Shown piece after piece: positions 26,785-36,060 of a DNA stretch of 64,000 nucleotides (within the stretch, counting starts at the first letter, position 1; each line of letters begins with the position of its first letter). The stretch lies in the NCBI RefSeq assembly GCF_017526105.1, contig NZ_CP071839.1, positions 8,346,001 to 8,410,000 on the forward strand, written 5' to 3'. The DNA comes from Streptomyces cyanogenus (GTDB lineage Bacteria; Actinomycetota; Actinomycetes; Streptomycetales; Streptomycetaceae). Made by a program: the position numbers and the translations under genes. The notes below the pieces were generated by a model that saw only the letters and a list, made by a program, of their open reading frames with translations, ran no database searches and was not told the DNA's origin.

Positions 26785-27322
26785 ATGACTGCAGAGGCGA
26801 TGGCGATCCTCCAGGCGGCCGGAGCCGAAGAGATCGAGCACCCCGGCGGAACGCTGCTGGCGCACCTGCGGCGCGTCAGCGCCCTGCTCGCCTCGTGGGG
26901 CGCTCGCCCGGCGCTGGTGTCGGCCGGGCTGTGTCACGCGTTCTACGGGACCGACGGGTTCCCGGTGGCCCTGCTGGACCTGGACCGCCGGGCGGAACTG
27001 GTCGACGATCGGCGTCGAGGCCGAAGCACTGGTCTACTTCTACGCCTCCTGCGACCGAAAGTCCTCGTACCGGGAGCTGACCGATCACCGAGGTACGTTC
27101 GTCGACCGGTTCACGGGCGCGCGGACGTATCCGAGCCGCGAAGCGCGTCAGGACTTCGCCGAACTCACCGCCGCGAACGAGCTGGACATCGCCGCGATCA
27201 GCCCGGAGATCCGCACCCGCCACGGCTCGGACCTGCTTGACCTGTTCACTCGATGGCGGCCGCTGCTGTCCGAGCCGGCCTGGACGCACTGCCGCAGCGT
27301 GCTGGACCCGGCCGCCGACTGA
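26785..27322 (+). pseudogene. DUF6817-like protein gene, single-base frameshift
   Basis: The first frame opens at the ATG at 26785 and reads EEIEHPGGTLLAHLRRV and GLCHAFYGTDGFPVALLDL, up to RAELVDD. The family sequence then resumes one frame later as IGVEAEALVYFYASCDRKSS, through DFAELTAANELDIAAI and LLDLFTRWRPLLSE, to a TGA at 27322. Removing one G in GACGATCGG near 27005-27012 restores a continuous 178-residue protein. The HAFYGT and FYAS blocks are conserved and metal-dependent HD-like in appearance. As it stands the gene makes a 151-residue protein with a nonsense tail. Real mutation or sequencing error cannot be separated here. Confidence 0.8.
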
Positions 27323-27328
27323 CGTCCA

Positions 27329-28600
27329 TCAGCCGGCGCAGGCGTCCGGACCGCCCTTGGCGAAGGCCTCCTTGGCGCAGTAGGTGACGGTCGGGTAGTA
27401 GTCGCCCATCACCTTCGCCGGGTCGTCGCCCTTCTTGACGCCCTGGATGGCGTTGGGGAAGTCGTCGGCTGGGAGCATGTTCCGGAAGAACAGCACGCTG
27501 GAGACGTTGGTGGGCCCCCAGTCGATCCACGTCACACCCTTCTCCGTGGTCGCGTTCGCGGGACGGTCCTGCCTGGTGGAGACCACATAGGTGTAACGCC
27601 CGTCCTTGTCCAGGGCCGTCTGGAAATCCGCGGCGCAGGAGCTGACGGGGTAGGGAAGTTGCCACTGGTTCTGGCAGAGGGACCAGTACCTGAGCTGTGT
27701 CTTGGTGAGGACCGACTGGTTGTTGACGGTGTTGGGGAACGTGGGCGCCTTGCCGCGCACCACCGCGATACGGCCGGACTCGTAGGCGAGAGGCGCGCAC
27801 AGGTACTTGTTGTACGGGTTGGGGAACAGCCCGAGCACCTTGGTGGGCGATGCGAAGCCCGGATCGCTCGTCGTGAACGTTCCGCAGCCTGCGAACTTTC
27901 CGGCCGGCGCGTTGTCCTTCACGAGCTTCCGGAGCGTGTCGGCGAGCGGTCCCGACGGTCCCTGCGGCGAATCCGCCCTGGGGCAGGTCTTCATGGCGCT
28001 CGGGCTGCTGCCCTGGCGCTCGATCGACAGCGTCGGCAGCGGAACTCCGCCTGCCAGGGACGATTCGTTGTCGGGCACGTAGATCCTCAGCACCAGGAAG
28101 CCCGCACCGGATGCCGCGCTGTTGGTGGTGGCGGCGATCGTGTCGGCACCGGAACCGGCCGCGACTCCCGGCTTCACGGTCACCTGGTAGCGGTGGTGCG
28201 CCGGATCAGTGCCCGCGTCCGGAACGGCGAACGGATTCTTGCTCCCGGCACTGGGGGAGATCTGGTAGTCGGCGAGGGCATCGATGGGCGCGCCCTTGCG
28301 GTCGTACGCCGTCAGCGCGGTGAACCGGGCGGACGGGTATGTTCCGTCCACCACGAGGCGGTCGCCCTTGTTCAGCTGGTAGGGCGTCAGCCAGTACGTC
28401 GCGTTGGTCTCGGGGAAGGCGAAGTTCAGCCTGCCGGGCCTGACGACGGCCGGCCAGGCGCAGGGACTCCCCGGCGCGGTCACGGGCACTCCGGCACGGG
28501 CCGGGGCACCAGCGGCTGCGAACGGCGTCGCGGTCACGGCGACGACTCCGAGCCATGCCAGAGCGGAGACGATCAGATGCCGCCAAGGAGCACGCAGCAT
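27329..28600 (-). CDS. Secreted protein of unknown function
   Basis: 423 residues with an N-terminal signal peptide (hydrophobic LIVSALAWLGVVAVTATPFAAAG, probable cleavage after the alanine-rich end). The mature protein has several cysteines, a beta-rich first half (NATYWLTPYQLNKGDRLVVDG) and a conserved-looking second half with PNPYNKYLCAPLAYESGRI, LRYWSLCQNQWQLPY and WIDWGPTNVSSVLFFRNML. These blocks resemble a family shared by actinobacteria and fungi whose function I do not know. It converges on the DUF6817 pseudogene. Start ATG at 28600; GGAGG-like sequence (GGAGGGCACC) precedes it. Confidence 0.75.
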   Translation of the reverse strand: MLRAPWRHLIVSALAWLGVVAVTATPFAAAGAPARAGVPVTAPGSPCAWPAVVRPGRLNFAFPETNATYWLTPYQLNKGDRLVVDGTYPSARFTALTAYDRKGAPIDALADYQISPSAGSKNPFAVPDAGTDPAHHRYQVTVKPGVAAGSGADTIAATTNSAASGAGFLVLRIYVPDNESSLAGGVPLPTLSIERQGSSPSAMKTCPRADSPQGPSGPLADTLRKLVKDNAPAGKFAGCGTFTTSDPGFASPTKVLGLFPNPYNKYLCAPLAYESGRIAVVRGKAPTFPNTVNNQSVLTKTQLRYWSLCQNQWQLPYPVSSCAADFQTALDKDGRYTYVVSTRQDRPANATTEKGVTWIDWGPTNVSSVLFFRNMLPADDFPNAIQGVKKGDDPAKVMGDYYPTVTYCAKEAFAKGGPDACAG

Positions 28601-28902
28601 GGTGCCCTCCGTCCATGAGTCGCCAGAGCTGCGGAGAGGGCGTCCTGCGAGCGAACCGCGCTGCCGGGGGAAAGAGCCCGTGACGGGCCGCGCACGGGCC
28701 CAGCATCAGGACGCGACCGCCGATATCCAGTCTCACTCCACTCCAACCACCCCGCAACGCGGCACCCGCCCCTTCCGGGGACCGACCCGTATCCGGCTCC
28801 GTCACAGGTCAGGCCAGTACAGGGCGACCTCGCGGGGCTTCACTTCCCGTGGCGAACAGTCTGAAAGTCTCCCGGCTGCCCCTCCATCCCCGACCGGCAC
28901 GG
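28601..28902. other. 302-base gap
   Basis: I see no convincing gene, repeat or terminator here. It holds the upstream region of the secreted protein gene and the trailer of the VOC gene, both on the minus strand. Confidence 0.4.
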
Positions 28903-29439
28903 TCAGTTGGTCGGCCTGAGAACAGGGGCACTGCTGCGCCCCTGGTCCCGACCGCTCAGCTCGGCGTCGAGCGTCTCCTGAGCCACGCGCATGACCTCGG
29001 CGTACTCGGGTTGCCGCAGCCGCTTCCACATCTCGCCCTCGGAGACTTCCTCGACGCGGGCGACCACCCACCAGATGTTGCCGAACGGGTCCTTGATACG
29101 GCCGCCGCGCTGCCCGAAGGCGTCATCGGCCAACGGCGTGACGACATGGCTGCCGGCTGCGACGGCTCGTGAAAACGCTTCGTCCGCGTCCGTGACGAAC
29201 ACACGCAGCAGGCTCGGCATGACGGGCCAGTCCGCGTGCCGGTCGAAGGCCAGAACGACGGTGTCGCCGACGCGGACCTCACCGTGACCGATCAGCCCGT
29301 CCTCGGTCGGCACCCGCGCCAGCTCCTCGCCCCCGAACGCCTCCGAGACGAAGTCGAGGAAAGCCCCGGTGTCGTCGGTGACGACCCAGGGCGCGACGGT
29401 GGTGTAGCCGGCCGGTGCGGCGTTGGTCTGCTCGGTCAT
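28903..29439 (-). CDS. VOC family protein (PhnB/glyoxalase-like)
   Basis: 178 residues. The opening TVAPWVVTDDTGAFLDFVSEAFGGEE and the repeated beta-alpha-beta-beta-beta unit later (VFVTDADEAFSRAVAAGS, then DPFGNIWWVVARVEEV) are the vicinal-oxygen-chelate fold of PhnB-type proteins. VOC proteins bind divalent metals in dioxygenases, glyoxalases or resistance proteins; metal ligands here could be H in GLIGHGEV and E in the C-terminal half. Function not assignable. Start ATG at 29439 with GGAAGGAT upstream. Divergent from the LacI regulator. Confidence 0.85.
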   Translation of the reverse strand: MTEQTNAAPAGYTTVAPWVVTDDTGAFLDFVSEAFGGEELARVPTEDGLIGHGEVRVGDTVVLAFDRHADWPVMPSLLRVFVTDADEAFSRAVAAGSHVVTPLADDAFGQRGGRIKDPFGNIWWVVARVEEVSEGEMWKRLRQPEYAEVMRVAQETLDAELSGRDQGRSSAPVLRPTN

Positions 29440-29711
29440 CTCGATCCTTCCGCCGGTGGTGCTTGCCGAGCAGCCACGATAGGCGGGGAACAGGTCAGCT
29501 CCTGTCCTGATTCCGGGCGCTGTGGCACACGGCGATGCAGGACCACCTCGTGCACCACCGTGTGACGGAGTCCGGCGGACCGTTCATGCAGTGATCACGG
29601 GAGAGTCTGACGACCGAGTTCCCCCTGACCTGAGCCCAACTGATTCCTGCGGAAGCCCTGTTGCCCGGTTCCCGGCCCCGTAAGCTCAGTGATCTCGTGG
29701 GGGAGGTGGTC

Positions 29712-30734
29712 ATGGTCAAGCGACGCCCTGGGACGCCGACGCTGGAAGAGGTGGCCGCCCATGCCGGGGTGGGGCGGGGTACGGTCTCCCGAGTCATCAA
29801 CAACGCGCCCGGTGTGAAGGAGTCGACGCGCCGGGCCGTGCAGCGGGCCATCGAGGAGCTGGGGTACGTGCCCAATCTCGCGGCCCGCTCCCTGGCCGGG
29901 CGGCGGGCCGACGCGGTGGCCCTCGTCCTCACGGAGCCGGACTGGAGGCAGTTCGCGGAACCGTTCTTCTCGGAGATCGTCCGCTCGCTCGGGGATGCGT
30001 TGGCCGACACCGGAATGCAGCTGCTGCTGACCCTGGTCCGCTCCGAGGCCGAACGGCAGCGCTTCCTGGAGTACGCCCGGGGCGGCCGGGTCGACGGCAT
30101 CCTGCTGATGTCCGTGCACGCGGGCGACCGGCTGCCGGACATGCTCGCCGAGGCCCGGTTGCCGACCGTCCTGCTCGGGCGCCGCTCGGGTGACGAGTAC
30201 GTCAGCTACGTGGACGCGGACAATGCGGGCGGTGCCCGAAGCGCCGTGTCCCACCTGCTGGAACGGGGCCGTAGAACGATCGCGACCATCACCGGGCCGC
30301 TCGACATGTACGCCGCCCAGTCCCGGCTGCGCGGCTACCAGGACGCCCTCGCGCTGGCCGGGCTGAAGGGCACGCGGTCCCTGGTCGCCGAGGGCGACTT
30401 CACGGAGGAGAGCGGACGCCGTGCCATGGCGGAACTCCTCGAACGGCACCCGGAGATCGATGGCGTCCTGGCCGCGTCGGACACCACGGCGGTGGGCGCC
30501 CTGCACACGTTGCGCGCGGCGGGGCGACGGGTGCCGGAGGACGTGGCCGTGATCGGGTTCGACGATTTTCCGCTGGCCCAGAGCACGAAACCGCGCCTGA
30601 CCACCGTGCGTCAGCCGCTGGAGGAGATCGGACGGGCCATGGTCCGGCTCCTGATGGAAGAGATGGAAGAGCCGGCCGTGGCCTGGCGGCACGTGATCCT
30701 CCGGACGGAACTGGTCGTCCGCGAGTCCTCCTGA
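29712..30734 (+). CDS. LacI-family transcriptional regulator
   Basis: 340 residues. The HTH is TLEEVAAHAGVGRGTVSRVINNAPGV near residues 8-33, followed by the hinge helix LGYVPNLAARSLAGRRA. The rest is a periplasmic-binding-protein ligand domain (VALVLTEPD, DGVLAASDTTAVGAL, VIGFDDFPLAQSTKPRLTTVRQP). GGAGG stands six bases before the ATG at 29712. Such regulators repress sugar uptake or catabolic genes, but no sugar operon is adjacent, so its target is elsewhere or it is orphaned. Its last 33 bases are imperfectly duplicated just after the stop. Confidence 0.93.
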   Translation: MVKRRPGTPTLEEVAAHAGVGRGTVSRVINNAPGVKESTRRAVQRAIEELGYVPNLAARSLAGRRADAVALVLTEPDWRQFAEPFFSEIVRSLGDALADTGMQLLLTLVRSEAERQRFLEYARGGRVDGILLMSVHAGDRLPDMLAEARLPTVLLGRRSGDEYVSYVDADNAGGARSAVSHLLERGRRTIATITGPLDMYAAQSRLRGYQDALALAGLKGTRSLVAEGDFTEESGRRAMAELLERHPEIDGVLAASDTTAVGALHTLRAAGRRVPEDVAVIGFDDFPLAQSTKPRLTTVRQPLEEIGRAMVRLLMEEMEEPAVAWRHVILRTELVVRESS

Positions 30735-30806
30735 CCATCACCGCCGGCCGCGTTCACCGGACGGAACCGGTCGTCCGCGAGTCCTTCTGACGACCGTCGC
30801 CGGCCA
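30701..30806. repeat. Imperfect tandem duplication of the LacI gene 3' end
   Basis: CCGGACGGAAC at 30701 recurs at 30757. The two copies, each about 49 bases long with a 56-base period, share all but a handful of positions and include the stop codon (TCCTCCTGA versus TCCTTCTGA). The second copy is outside the gene, a segmental duplication without coding effect. Confidence 0.8.
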
Positions 30807-30846
30807 CCCCGGCCGGCGAGACATTCTTCAGGCGGGACGAGAGGCG

Positions 30847-31644
30847 TCAGCCCGTCTCCGGTACGGCGCCGCGGCTCGCGAGGTGCTCGAAGAATTCGTC
30901 CAGCAGGGCGAAGAGCCCGGCGACTGCCTTCCGGTGTTCGTCTTCCGACCACGGCTCGGCCGGCCGGCCCTCGGGGAAGACAACCTGAACGACCTGCGCG
31001 GACCACACCAGGTTCTGACCGACCTCCTTCGTGTCCATGAGCCACTCTCGCAGTCCGCTCAACAGCACTCCGCCGCAGGCATGGTCGTAACCGTTGAGGT
31101 AAGCCGTCACCCCGTCGTAGGTGATGCGGCCGACGTACATCCCCGTCCGCTTCCTGAAGCTCTCCCAGAACCGCTGGTGTGATTCGACCGGCCCGACCGT
31201 CTTCCGGCCCCAGGCGGCGGGCACCCGGGAAAGGTCGGTGCCCATGCCCCAGGCCGAGTAAGAGACTGCCTCCGCCCCCACGCCGAGGGCCGTGAGGAGA
31301 ACGGCCATGCGCTCGGTGGACCCGACAGGTCCGGACTTTCTGACCCACACGTACGTTCCGGACGGATCACGCTCGTGATGGGTGACCACGAAATCCGTTC
31401 CGTCGAGAGCGAAGAACGCGGCACGAATGGCTCCGTGACCGTCCCATGACTCCTCGATCGTCAACCTCAGCCGCCGCGCTACCGAGTCCAGATCCACCGC
31501 GAGCAGCGCCAGCGAAATCAGCGGCTCGGTCGCGGCCTGGAACATGGAGTACTGCCGCGCCGGATTGCCACCATTTACTTGACTTGAGGACGTGGCAGGC
31601 GCCCAATCAGCTTCGGGATCCGGGAGGTTGATCATCTCGGTCAC
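30847..31644 (-). CDS. Protein of unknown function with RTGMYVG block
   Basis: 265 residues, soluble, no signal peptide or membrane segment. The middle part reads WESFRKRTGMYVGRITYDGVTAYLNGYDHA, a block seen in several uncharacterised actinobacterial proteins. The C-terminus is acidic and helical (EHRKAVAGLFALLDEFFEHL). An early segment, EESWDGHGAIRAAFFALDGTDFVVTHHERD, looks like a beta-rich fold. Family not recognised; an immunity-type role is only a guess from the mixed accessory surroundings. The start is uncertain: GTG at 31644 or ATG at 31635; neither has a good ribosome site. Confidence 0.65.
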   Translation of the reverse strand: MTEMINLPDPEADWAPATSSSQVNGGNPARQYSMFQAATEPLISLALLAVDLDSVARRLRLTIEESWDGHGAIRAAFFALDGTDFVVTHHERDPSGTYVWVRKSGPVGSTERMAVLLTALGVGAEAVSYSAWGMGTDLSRVPAAWGRKTVGPVESHQRFWESFRKRTGMYVGRITYDGVTAYLNGYDHACGGVLLSGLREWLMDTKEVGQNLVWSAQVVQVVFPEGRPAEPWSEDEHRKAVAGLFALLDEFFEHLASRGAVPETG

Positions 31645-31767
31645 GCCGCACAGTCAATCAGGCTCCGGTACCGGCCGCCATCCGGAACAGGAGCGGCTCT
31701 GCAGCGCGCCGTGAGCGGGATCGTTGCCGGCGGAGAGGACCTCGGAGGGGCGTGCGAGGATCCTTCA

Positions 31768-32286
31768 GTGAATGATCTACGAGTTCGCGCCGCCACCGAA
31801 GCCGACCTGACCGCCCTGGTCCGCCTGCGCGACGACGCTGCACGCTGGATGGTGGCCCGCGGTATCACCGGGCAGCGGAGCCCCGGAGAGCTGGGCCAGG
31901 ACCACTTCCGCCGGGTCATGGCGCATGGGGAGGTCTGGCTCGCCGAGGTCGGCGGACACCTCGCCGGCGCCTGGGAGTTGTGGTGGGAGGACGAGGCCGC
32001 CTGGGGCCACCAGCCCCCCGTGGCCGGATACGTGCACCGGCTCATGGTGGACCGGGGCGTCGCCGCGCCCGGGACGGGGAGGCTGCTCCTGAGTGCGGCT
32101 GAACGCAGAGTGGCCGCGGTGGGACGGACACGCGTGCGCCTGGACTGCCTGGCCGACAACGCACAGCTCAACGCCTATTACCAGCACGCCGGTTACCGCG
32201 TCGTGGGCCACAAGAAGGGCAAGCCGCAGCCGGGCGGACAGCCCAAGTCCTTCACCCTGCTGGAGAAGGAACTCCAGGCAGCCTAG
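31768..32286 (+). CDS. GNAT family N-acetyltransferase
   Basis: 172 residues. GNAT motif A is seen as VHRLMVDRGVAAPGTGRLLLSAAERR, with the acetyl-CoA pyrophosphate loop RGVAAPGTGRLL. The C-terminal LDCLADNAQLNAYYQHAGYRVVGHK is the usual N-x-x-Y block. It acetylates an unknown amine. The GTG at 31768 has GAGGA eight bases upstream and starts just before the fold (VNDLRVRAATEADL); a longer upstream reading is less coding-like. It is followed 200 bases later by another GNAT gene in the same direction. Confidence 0.88.
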   Translation: MNDLRVRAATEADLTALVRLRDDAARWMVARGITGQRSPGELGQDHFRRVMAHGEVWLAEVGGHLAGAWELWWEDEAAWGHQPPVAGYVHRLMVDRGVAAPGTGRLLLSAAERRVAAVGRTRVRLDCLADNAQLNAYYQHAGYRVVGHKKGKPQPGGQPKSFTLLEKELQAA

Positions 32287-32483
32287 GGCGGGGACCGGCA
32301 AGCCCCCGCACGCCGGCGGATCGACGGATTTCGGCCACCCGGTCGGTCGGACACGCAGGCGCGCGCTGACCAGGGGGCAGGAAGGCGTGCGCGTCCGCCG
32401 CAGACAGAGGTACGACGAGCCATGCCGACGACTCATCTCCGGCAAGTGCCCACCGGTGTCGAGTACTTCGGGGACCATGAAGC

Positions 32484-33362
32484 ATGCGTCCGGATGACTG
32501 GCACCTCACCGAAGACATCGACGAGTTCCTCGCCCGAGCCGGAGACTTCCTGCGTTCGCGTCCCGCCCTGCACAACACGCCGCTGACGGTGATCGAGAGA
32601 CTACGAACACGTGGGGGAGACGCGTACGGTGCCGAAGCCGCCGTCTTCGGCCTGCTGGAGTCGGAGGGAGAAGTCCGCGCCGTCTTTTACCGCCTCGCCT
32701 CCCAGCGCGTGACCCTGACCCCGCTCTCCACCGAGCAGGCCGACAGCCTCGCAGCCCGCCTGGTCGACCTCGGCCGCCCGGTGACCGGCGTCACCGCGGA
32801 CCACGACACCGCCACCACGTTCGCCGAGACATGGCAGCGGCACACGGGCGCAGCACCGGTAGCCCACTGGTGGGGCCGTCTGTACCGGCTCGGTACGCTC
32901 ACTCCTCCCGAGCCGCACCCAGAAGGCCGGGCCCGTGTCGTGGCGGCGCACGACCATGCGCAACTCATCCGGTGGTGCAACGAGTTCGCCGCCGATGTGG
33001 GAGAGGTCCCCACCTTGGACGCCGACTCCTGGCCCGACTCGCGCTTCGCCGACAAGCACTTCACGTTCTGGGAGGACCCGGACGGCACTCCCGTATCCAT
33101 GGCCGGCTCGACCTCGATGGTCGGCGGCATGATCCGAGTGGACCCCGTCTACACCCCGACCCACCTCAGGGGTCGCGGCTACGCAGGCGCTGTGACCGCC
33201 GAGGTGAGCCGGGCGGCACTGACCGCAGGCGCGACGGACGTCGTCCTGTTCACCGACCCCGCCAATCCCACCAGCAACGCCCTCTACCGGCGCATCGGAT
33301 ACCTGCCGATCGCCGACTTCACCGGCTACAGGTTCACGTACGACCAGCTGCAAGCAGGCTAG
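32484..33362 (+). CDS. GNAT family N-acetyltransferase (two-domain)
   Basis: 292 residues. A helical N-terminal half with a degenerate GNAT fold (TPLTVIERLRTRGGDAYG, then YRLASQRVTLTPLS) precedes a C-terminal catalytic GNAT: VDPVYTPTHLRGRGYAGAVTAEVSRAAL contains the acetyl-CoA loop RGRGYA, and VVLFTDPANPTSNALYRRIGYLP the final block. This FR47-like two-domain arrangement is common in Streptomyces; substrate unknown. The ATG at 32484 has only a weak ribosome site (GGGGA, twelve bases before). It converges with the S9 peptidase gene. Confidence 0.88.
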   Translation: MRPDDWHLTEDIDEFLARAGDFLRSRPALHNTPLTVIERLRTRGGDAYGAEAAVFGLLESEGEVRAVFYRLASQRVTLTPLSTEQADSLAARLVDLGRPVTGVTADHDTATTFAETWQRHTGAAPVAHWWGRLYRLGTLTPPEPHPEGRARVVAAHDHAQLIRWCNEFAADVGEVPTLDADSWPDSRFADKHFTFWEDPDGTPVSMAGSTSMVGGMIRVDPVYTPTHLRGRGYAGAVTAEVSRAALTAGATDVVLFTDPANPTSNALYRRIGYLPIADFTGYRFTYDQLQAG

Positions 33363-33412
33363 AGACCTGCCGTGCGCAATCGGCTCAGGAGAAGCTCCGT
33401 CTCCGGGATGGG

Positions 33413-35419
33413 TCAAAGCATCGCGGGGCGCCGCCACTCCATCCCGAGAACATGGTGATCGAGAAAGTTGAGCACCGTCTCGTACATGATCCGGACATGG
33501 TTCGGTGCCCCGATGGTGTGGCCCTCGGTGGGGAAGTGGAGGAGCCCGACCGGCACGCCGAGCCGCTGAAGATCGCTGTGCAGGCTGAGTGCCTGGCCCA
33601 TCGGCACACGGTAGTCCTTACCGCCGTGCACGAGCAGCATCGGCGTCTTCACCCTCGCCGCATGAAGGTGTGGCGAGTTGGCGTCGTACCGCTCCCGTTG
33701 CGTCCGTGGGTCGCCGAAGATCTCCCGGAAGTAGGCGCGCATGTCCGTGTCGGTCTGCAATGCCTCCAGGTTCCACATCCCGGCGGCCGAGACGATCGCC
33801 TTGAAGCGGTCGGTGAGGGTTGCCGCCACGTTGGCCAGGTAGCCGCCGTAGGACCAGCCGGCGAGAGCCGTCCGGGTCCCGTCCAGGTCGCCGCGCGCCA
33901 GTGCCGCGTCCGTCAGCGCGACGACATCACGATAGGGCTGACCGCCGTACTGTCCCCGGCCGCGTTCTTGCATCCGTCGGCCGTAACCGGTGGACAGCGC
34001 CGGATCCGGGAGCAGCACCGCGTAGCCGCGGGCCGCGAACGGCCAGGGGTTCCAGGACCACGTCCAGGCGCTCCAGGACGCCTGCGGTCCACCGTGCGGG
34101 ACGACGAGCAAGGGTGCCGGGCGCTCGGGCGAAGAGCCCTCCGGCAGGACGAGCCAGCCGCGCAGTGGGAAGCCGTCGTCCGCATGGGTGTGCACCTCGG
34201 TCAGGGTGCCGGGAAGCGAGCCGAGGTCACCGGGAGCCTTGAGGAAGGCGGGCTGCTGGTCGGGCGTGACGGCGTCCAGGCGGGCCACTCGGGGCGGGCT
34301 GTCGATCGCGCTGCGCAGCGCGTAGAGCGTGGTCCCGTCGGGTGTCACACAGAGCGAGGTGTAGGCGCCGGAGGCGGTCAGGCGCGTGATCGTGCCGTCC
34401 GCGTCGCGGCGGAAGACCGGGCAGTGCCCCCGCTCGTCCCCGGTGAACCACAGGGTGGCGTCTCCGGGAACCGGTGAGAGGACCGGCCGTCCTGGCCACG
34501 GCCAGTTGTCGAACTCAGGCAGCAGATCGGTCTCTTCGCCGGTGTCCAGCTCGAACGCGACGAGCGTGACGCGCCATTCGGTGTCGTAGGTCTCCTCCCG
34601 CTGGCGCTGGCAGACCAGCGCCGAGCCGTCGGCCGTGAACGCCGGGTGGTAGTACTGATGGCCGGGGCGGGAAAACGTGCGGCGCCGAACACCGGTCGCG
34701 GCATCGGCGATCACCACGATGTTCGTGTTCGGGGCACAGCCGGTGCCGGCCCGCGTGCAGGCCACCAGCGAACCGTCCGGAGACAGGGCCGTGTCCCCGG
34801 CGCCCGCCAGGCCCTGGCTGCCGGCGCTCACCCCGAGCCCGTCGGGACCCAGGACGAACGTGTGCGGTTCCTCGGGCCCGAGGGCTGCGCTCCAGGCACC
34901 GGCCGCCGTTTCCTCGTACAAGGCCGCAGTGACCATGGCCTTCTCACGCTCACGGCGGAATTCGGTGTACGCCGCGATGTCCGCCGCATCCGGCAGCAGA
35001 TCACCGGTGTAAGCGACCACATCGGCCTTCGCGGCGGCAGTGAAGGCGTATATGCCCCCCGGATGGTGAGCGATCCGCCTCGCCTCGCCACTCTCGGGCA
35101 ATGCCCACAGCGAGTCACCGCCGGGCTCCTGACCGGCGACGTCCCTGCTCTCGCGGCCGGAGAGGAACAACAGCGTCCCGTCGGCAGCGAACGCCGGATC
35201 GAAGTCACCCTCTACGGAACGGTCAAGAAGGCGGCTCTCATCCTTGCCTGAGGTATCGACCTCCCACAACGTCGCAACGCGCCCGGTCCCCGCTTCGTCG
35301 ACCGACTGCACCGACGCGATCAAGCGCGTCCCATCGGGCGCCAACACCAAGCCGGTCAGGCGCGAGTGCGCGGCCAACAGGTCATGGAACGCGGCGGTGT
35401 CATCCCGTTCGTAGGCCAT
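33413..35419 (-). CDS. S9 family (prolyl oligopeptidase-type) peptidase
   Basis: 668 residues. The N-terminal 400 form a beta-propeller with WD-like repeats (SPDGSLVACTRAGT, TADGSALVCQRQRE). The C-terminal alpha/beta-hydrolase domain has the triad S523 (GWSYGGYLAN), D602 (VHGGKDYRVP) and H634 (FPTEGHTIGAP), and the oxyanion region VVPHGGPQASW. It is an acylaminoacyl- or dipeptidyl-peptidase type enzyme, cytoplasmic because no signal peptide is present. The ATG at 35419 has AGGA nine bases upstream; a longer frame with another ATG at 35428 lacks spacing. Confidence 0.93.
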   Translation of the reverse strand: MAYERDDTAAFHDLLAAHSRLTGLVLAPDGTRLIASVQSVDEAGTGRVATLWEVDTSGKDESRLLDRSVEGDFDPAFAADGTLLFLSGRESRDVAGQEPGGDSLWALPESGEARRIAHHPGGIYAFTAAAKADVVAYTGDLLPDAADIAAYTEFRREREKAMVTAALYEETAAGAWSAALGPEEPHTFVLGPDGLGVSAGSQGLAGAGDTALSPDGSLVACTRAGTGCAPNTNIVVIADAATGVRRRTFSRPGHQYYHPAFTADGSALVCQRQREETYDTEWRVTLVAFELDTGEETDLLPEFDNWPWPGRPVLSPVPGDATLWFTGDERGHCPVFRRDADGTITRLTASGAYTSLCVTPDGTTLYALRSAIDSPPRVARLDAVTPDQQPAFLKAPGDLGSLPGTLTEVHTHADDGFPLRGWLVLPEGSSPERPAPLLVVPHGGPQASWSAWTWSWNPWPFAARGYAVLLPDPALSTGYGRRMQERGRGQYGGQPYRDVVALTDAALARGDLDGTRTALAGWSYGGYLANVAATLTDRFKAIVSAAGMWNLEALQTDTDMRAYFREIFGDPRTQRERYDANSPHLHAARVKTPMLLVHGGKDYRVPMGQALSLHSDLQRLGVPVGLLHFPTEGHTIGAPNHVRIMYETVLNFLDHHVLGMEWRRPAML

Positions 35420-35635
35420 GGCGATCATCCTGCCTGCCGCATCCGATGTGGGGGAGGGGCATGGCGAGTTGAGGCGTCCGGCAACTGGTCCACCACCGAA
35501 GGCAGTACCACCCACGCGGCCGGTACCCGCGTTGCCGGCATCTTCTTCTGGTCCACCCGGTGATCCAGTCGAGAGCCCTGACGCCGTAAGCCGATCACCA
35601 CTTGTACGACGCACCGGCGTTCGTGTGTGCGCCGT

Positions 35636-35821
35636 CTACATGCCGCTGGAGAAGTTCATGGGGACCGGCGGGGGTGTCCGGACGTAGTGGCGGGCGAGGT
35701 TGGCGTCGCGGTTGTAGGGGCCGTGGCGATGGGCCTCGGGGTCGCCGTACTCCTTGAGATCCTGGCGTCCGGAAACAATGTCCCGAACGTGCGTCACGAC
35801 TCGGCCGAGCAAGGTCTTCAT
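35636..35821 (-). CDS. Small protein of unknown function
   Basis: 61 residues, MKTLLGRVVTHVRDIVSG at the start, then a hydrophilic, His- and Tyr-rich region (EAHRHGPYNRDANLARHYVR) and the tail TPPPVPMNFSSGM. AGGGGGAA lies seven bases before the ATG at 35821. No membrane segment. I do not recognise it; Streptomyces genomes carry many such short proteins. It is separated by 216 bases from the S9 gene, and AT-rich non-coding DNA lies on its other side. Confidence 0.55.
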   Translation of the reverse strand: MKTLLGRVVTHVRDIVSGRQDLKEYGDPEAHRHGPYNRDANLARHYVRTPPPVPMNFSSGM

Positions 35822-36060
35822 CGGTGTTCCCCCTGGTGCACGTGGTCTTGTCGAGCAGGATCCACCCGGGGCCGGTGCGGAATCCAGCGACTTGAGCCGA
35901 TCTTGAGCCTCGGCCAGTCCTTCCCCGGACTCTGTGATCACGGAAACATGCTCGTACCGCTCCGATAACATGATCCAAGCCATGACGACCGCAGGAAATA
36001 CGACCTTTCCGGATAACAACTAACAAATCGGCCAGTGAATTGATACCTATAACGTCGCGG
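35822..36060. promoter_or_regulatory. AT-rich divergent promoter region
   Basis: The interval between the small protein and the PAP2-type gene is the most AT-rich stretch of the window (GATAACAACTAACAAATCGG and TTGATACCTATAACG near 36012-36054), suiting promoters for both genes. No palindrome stands out. Confidence 0.4.
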
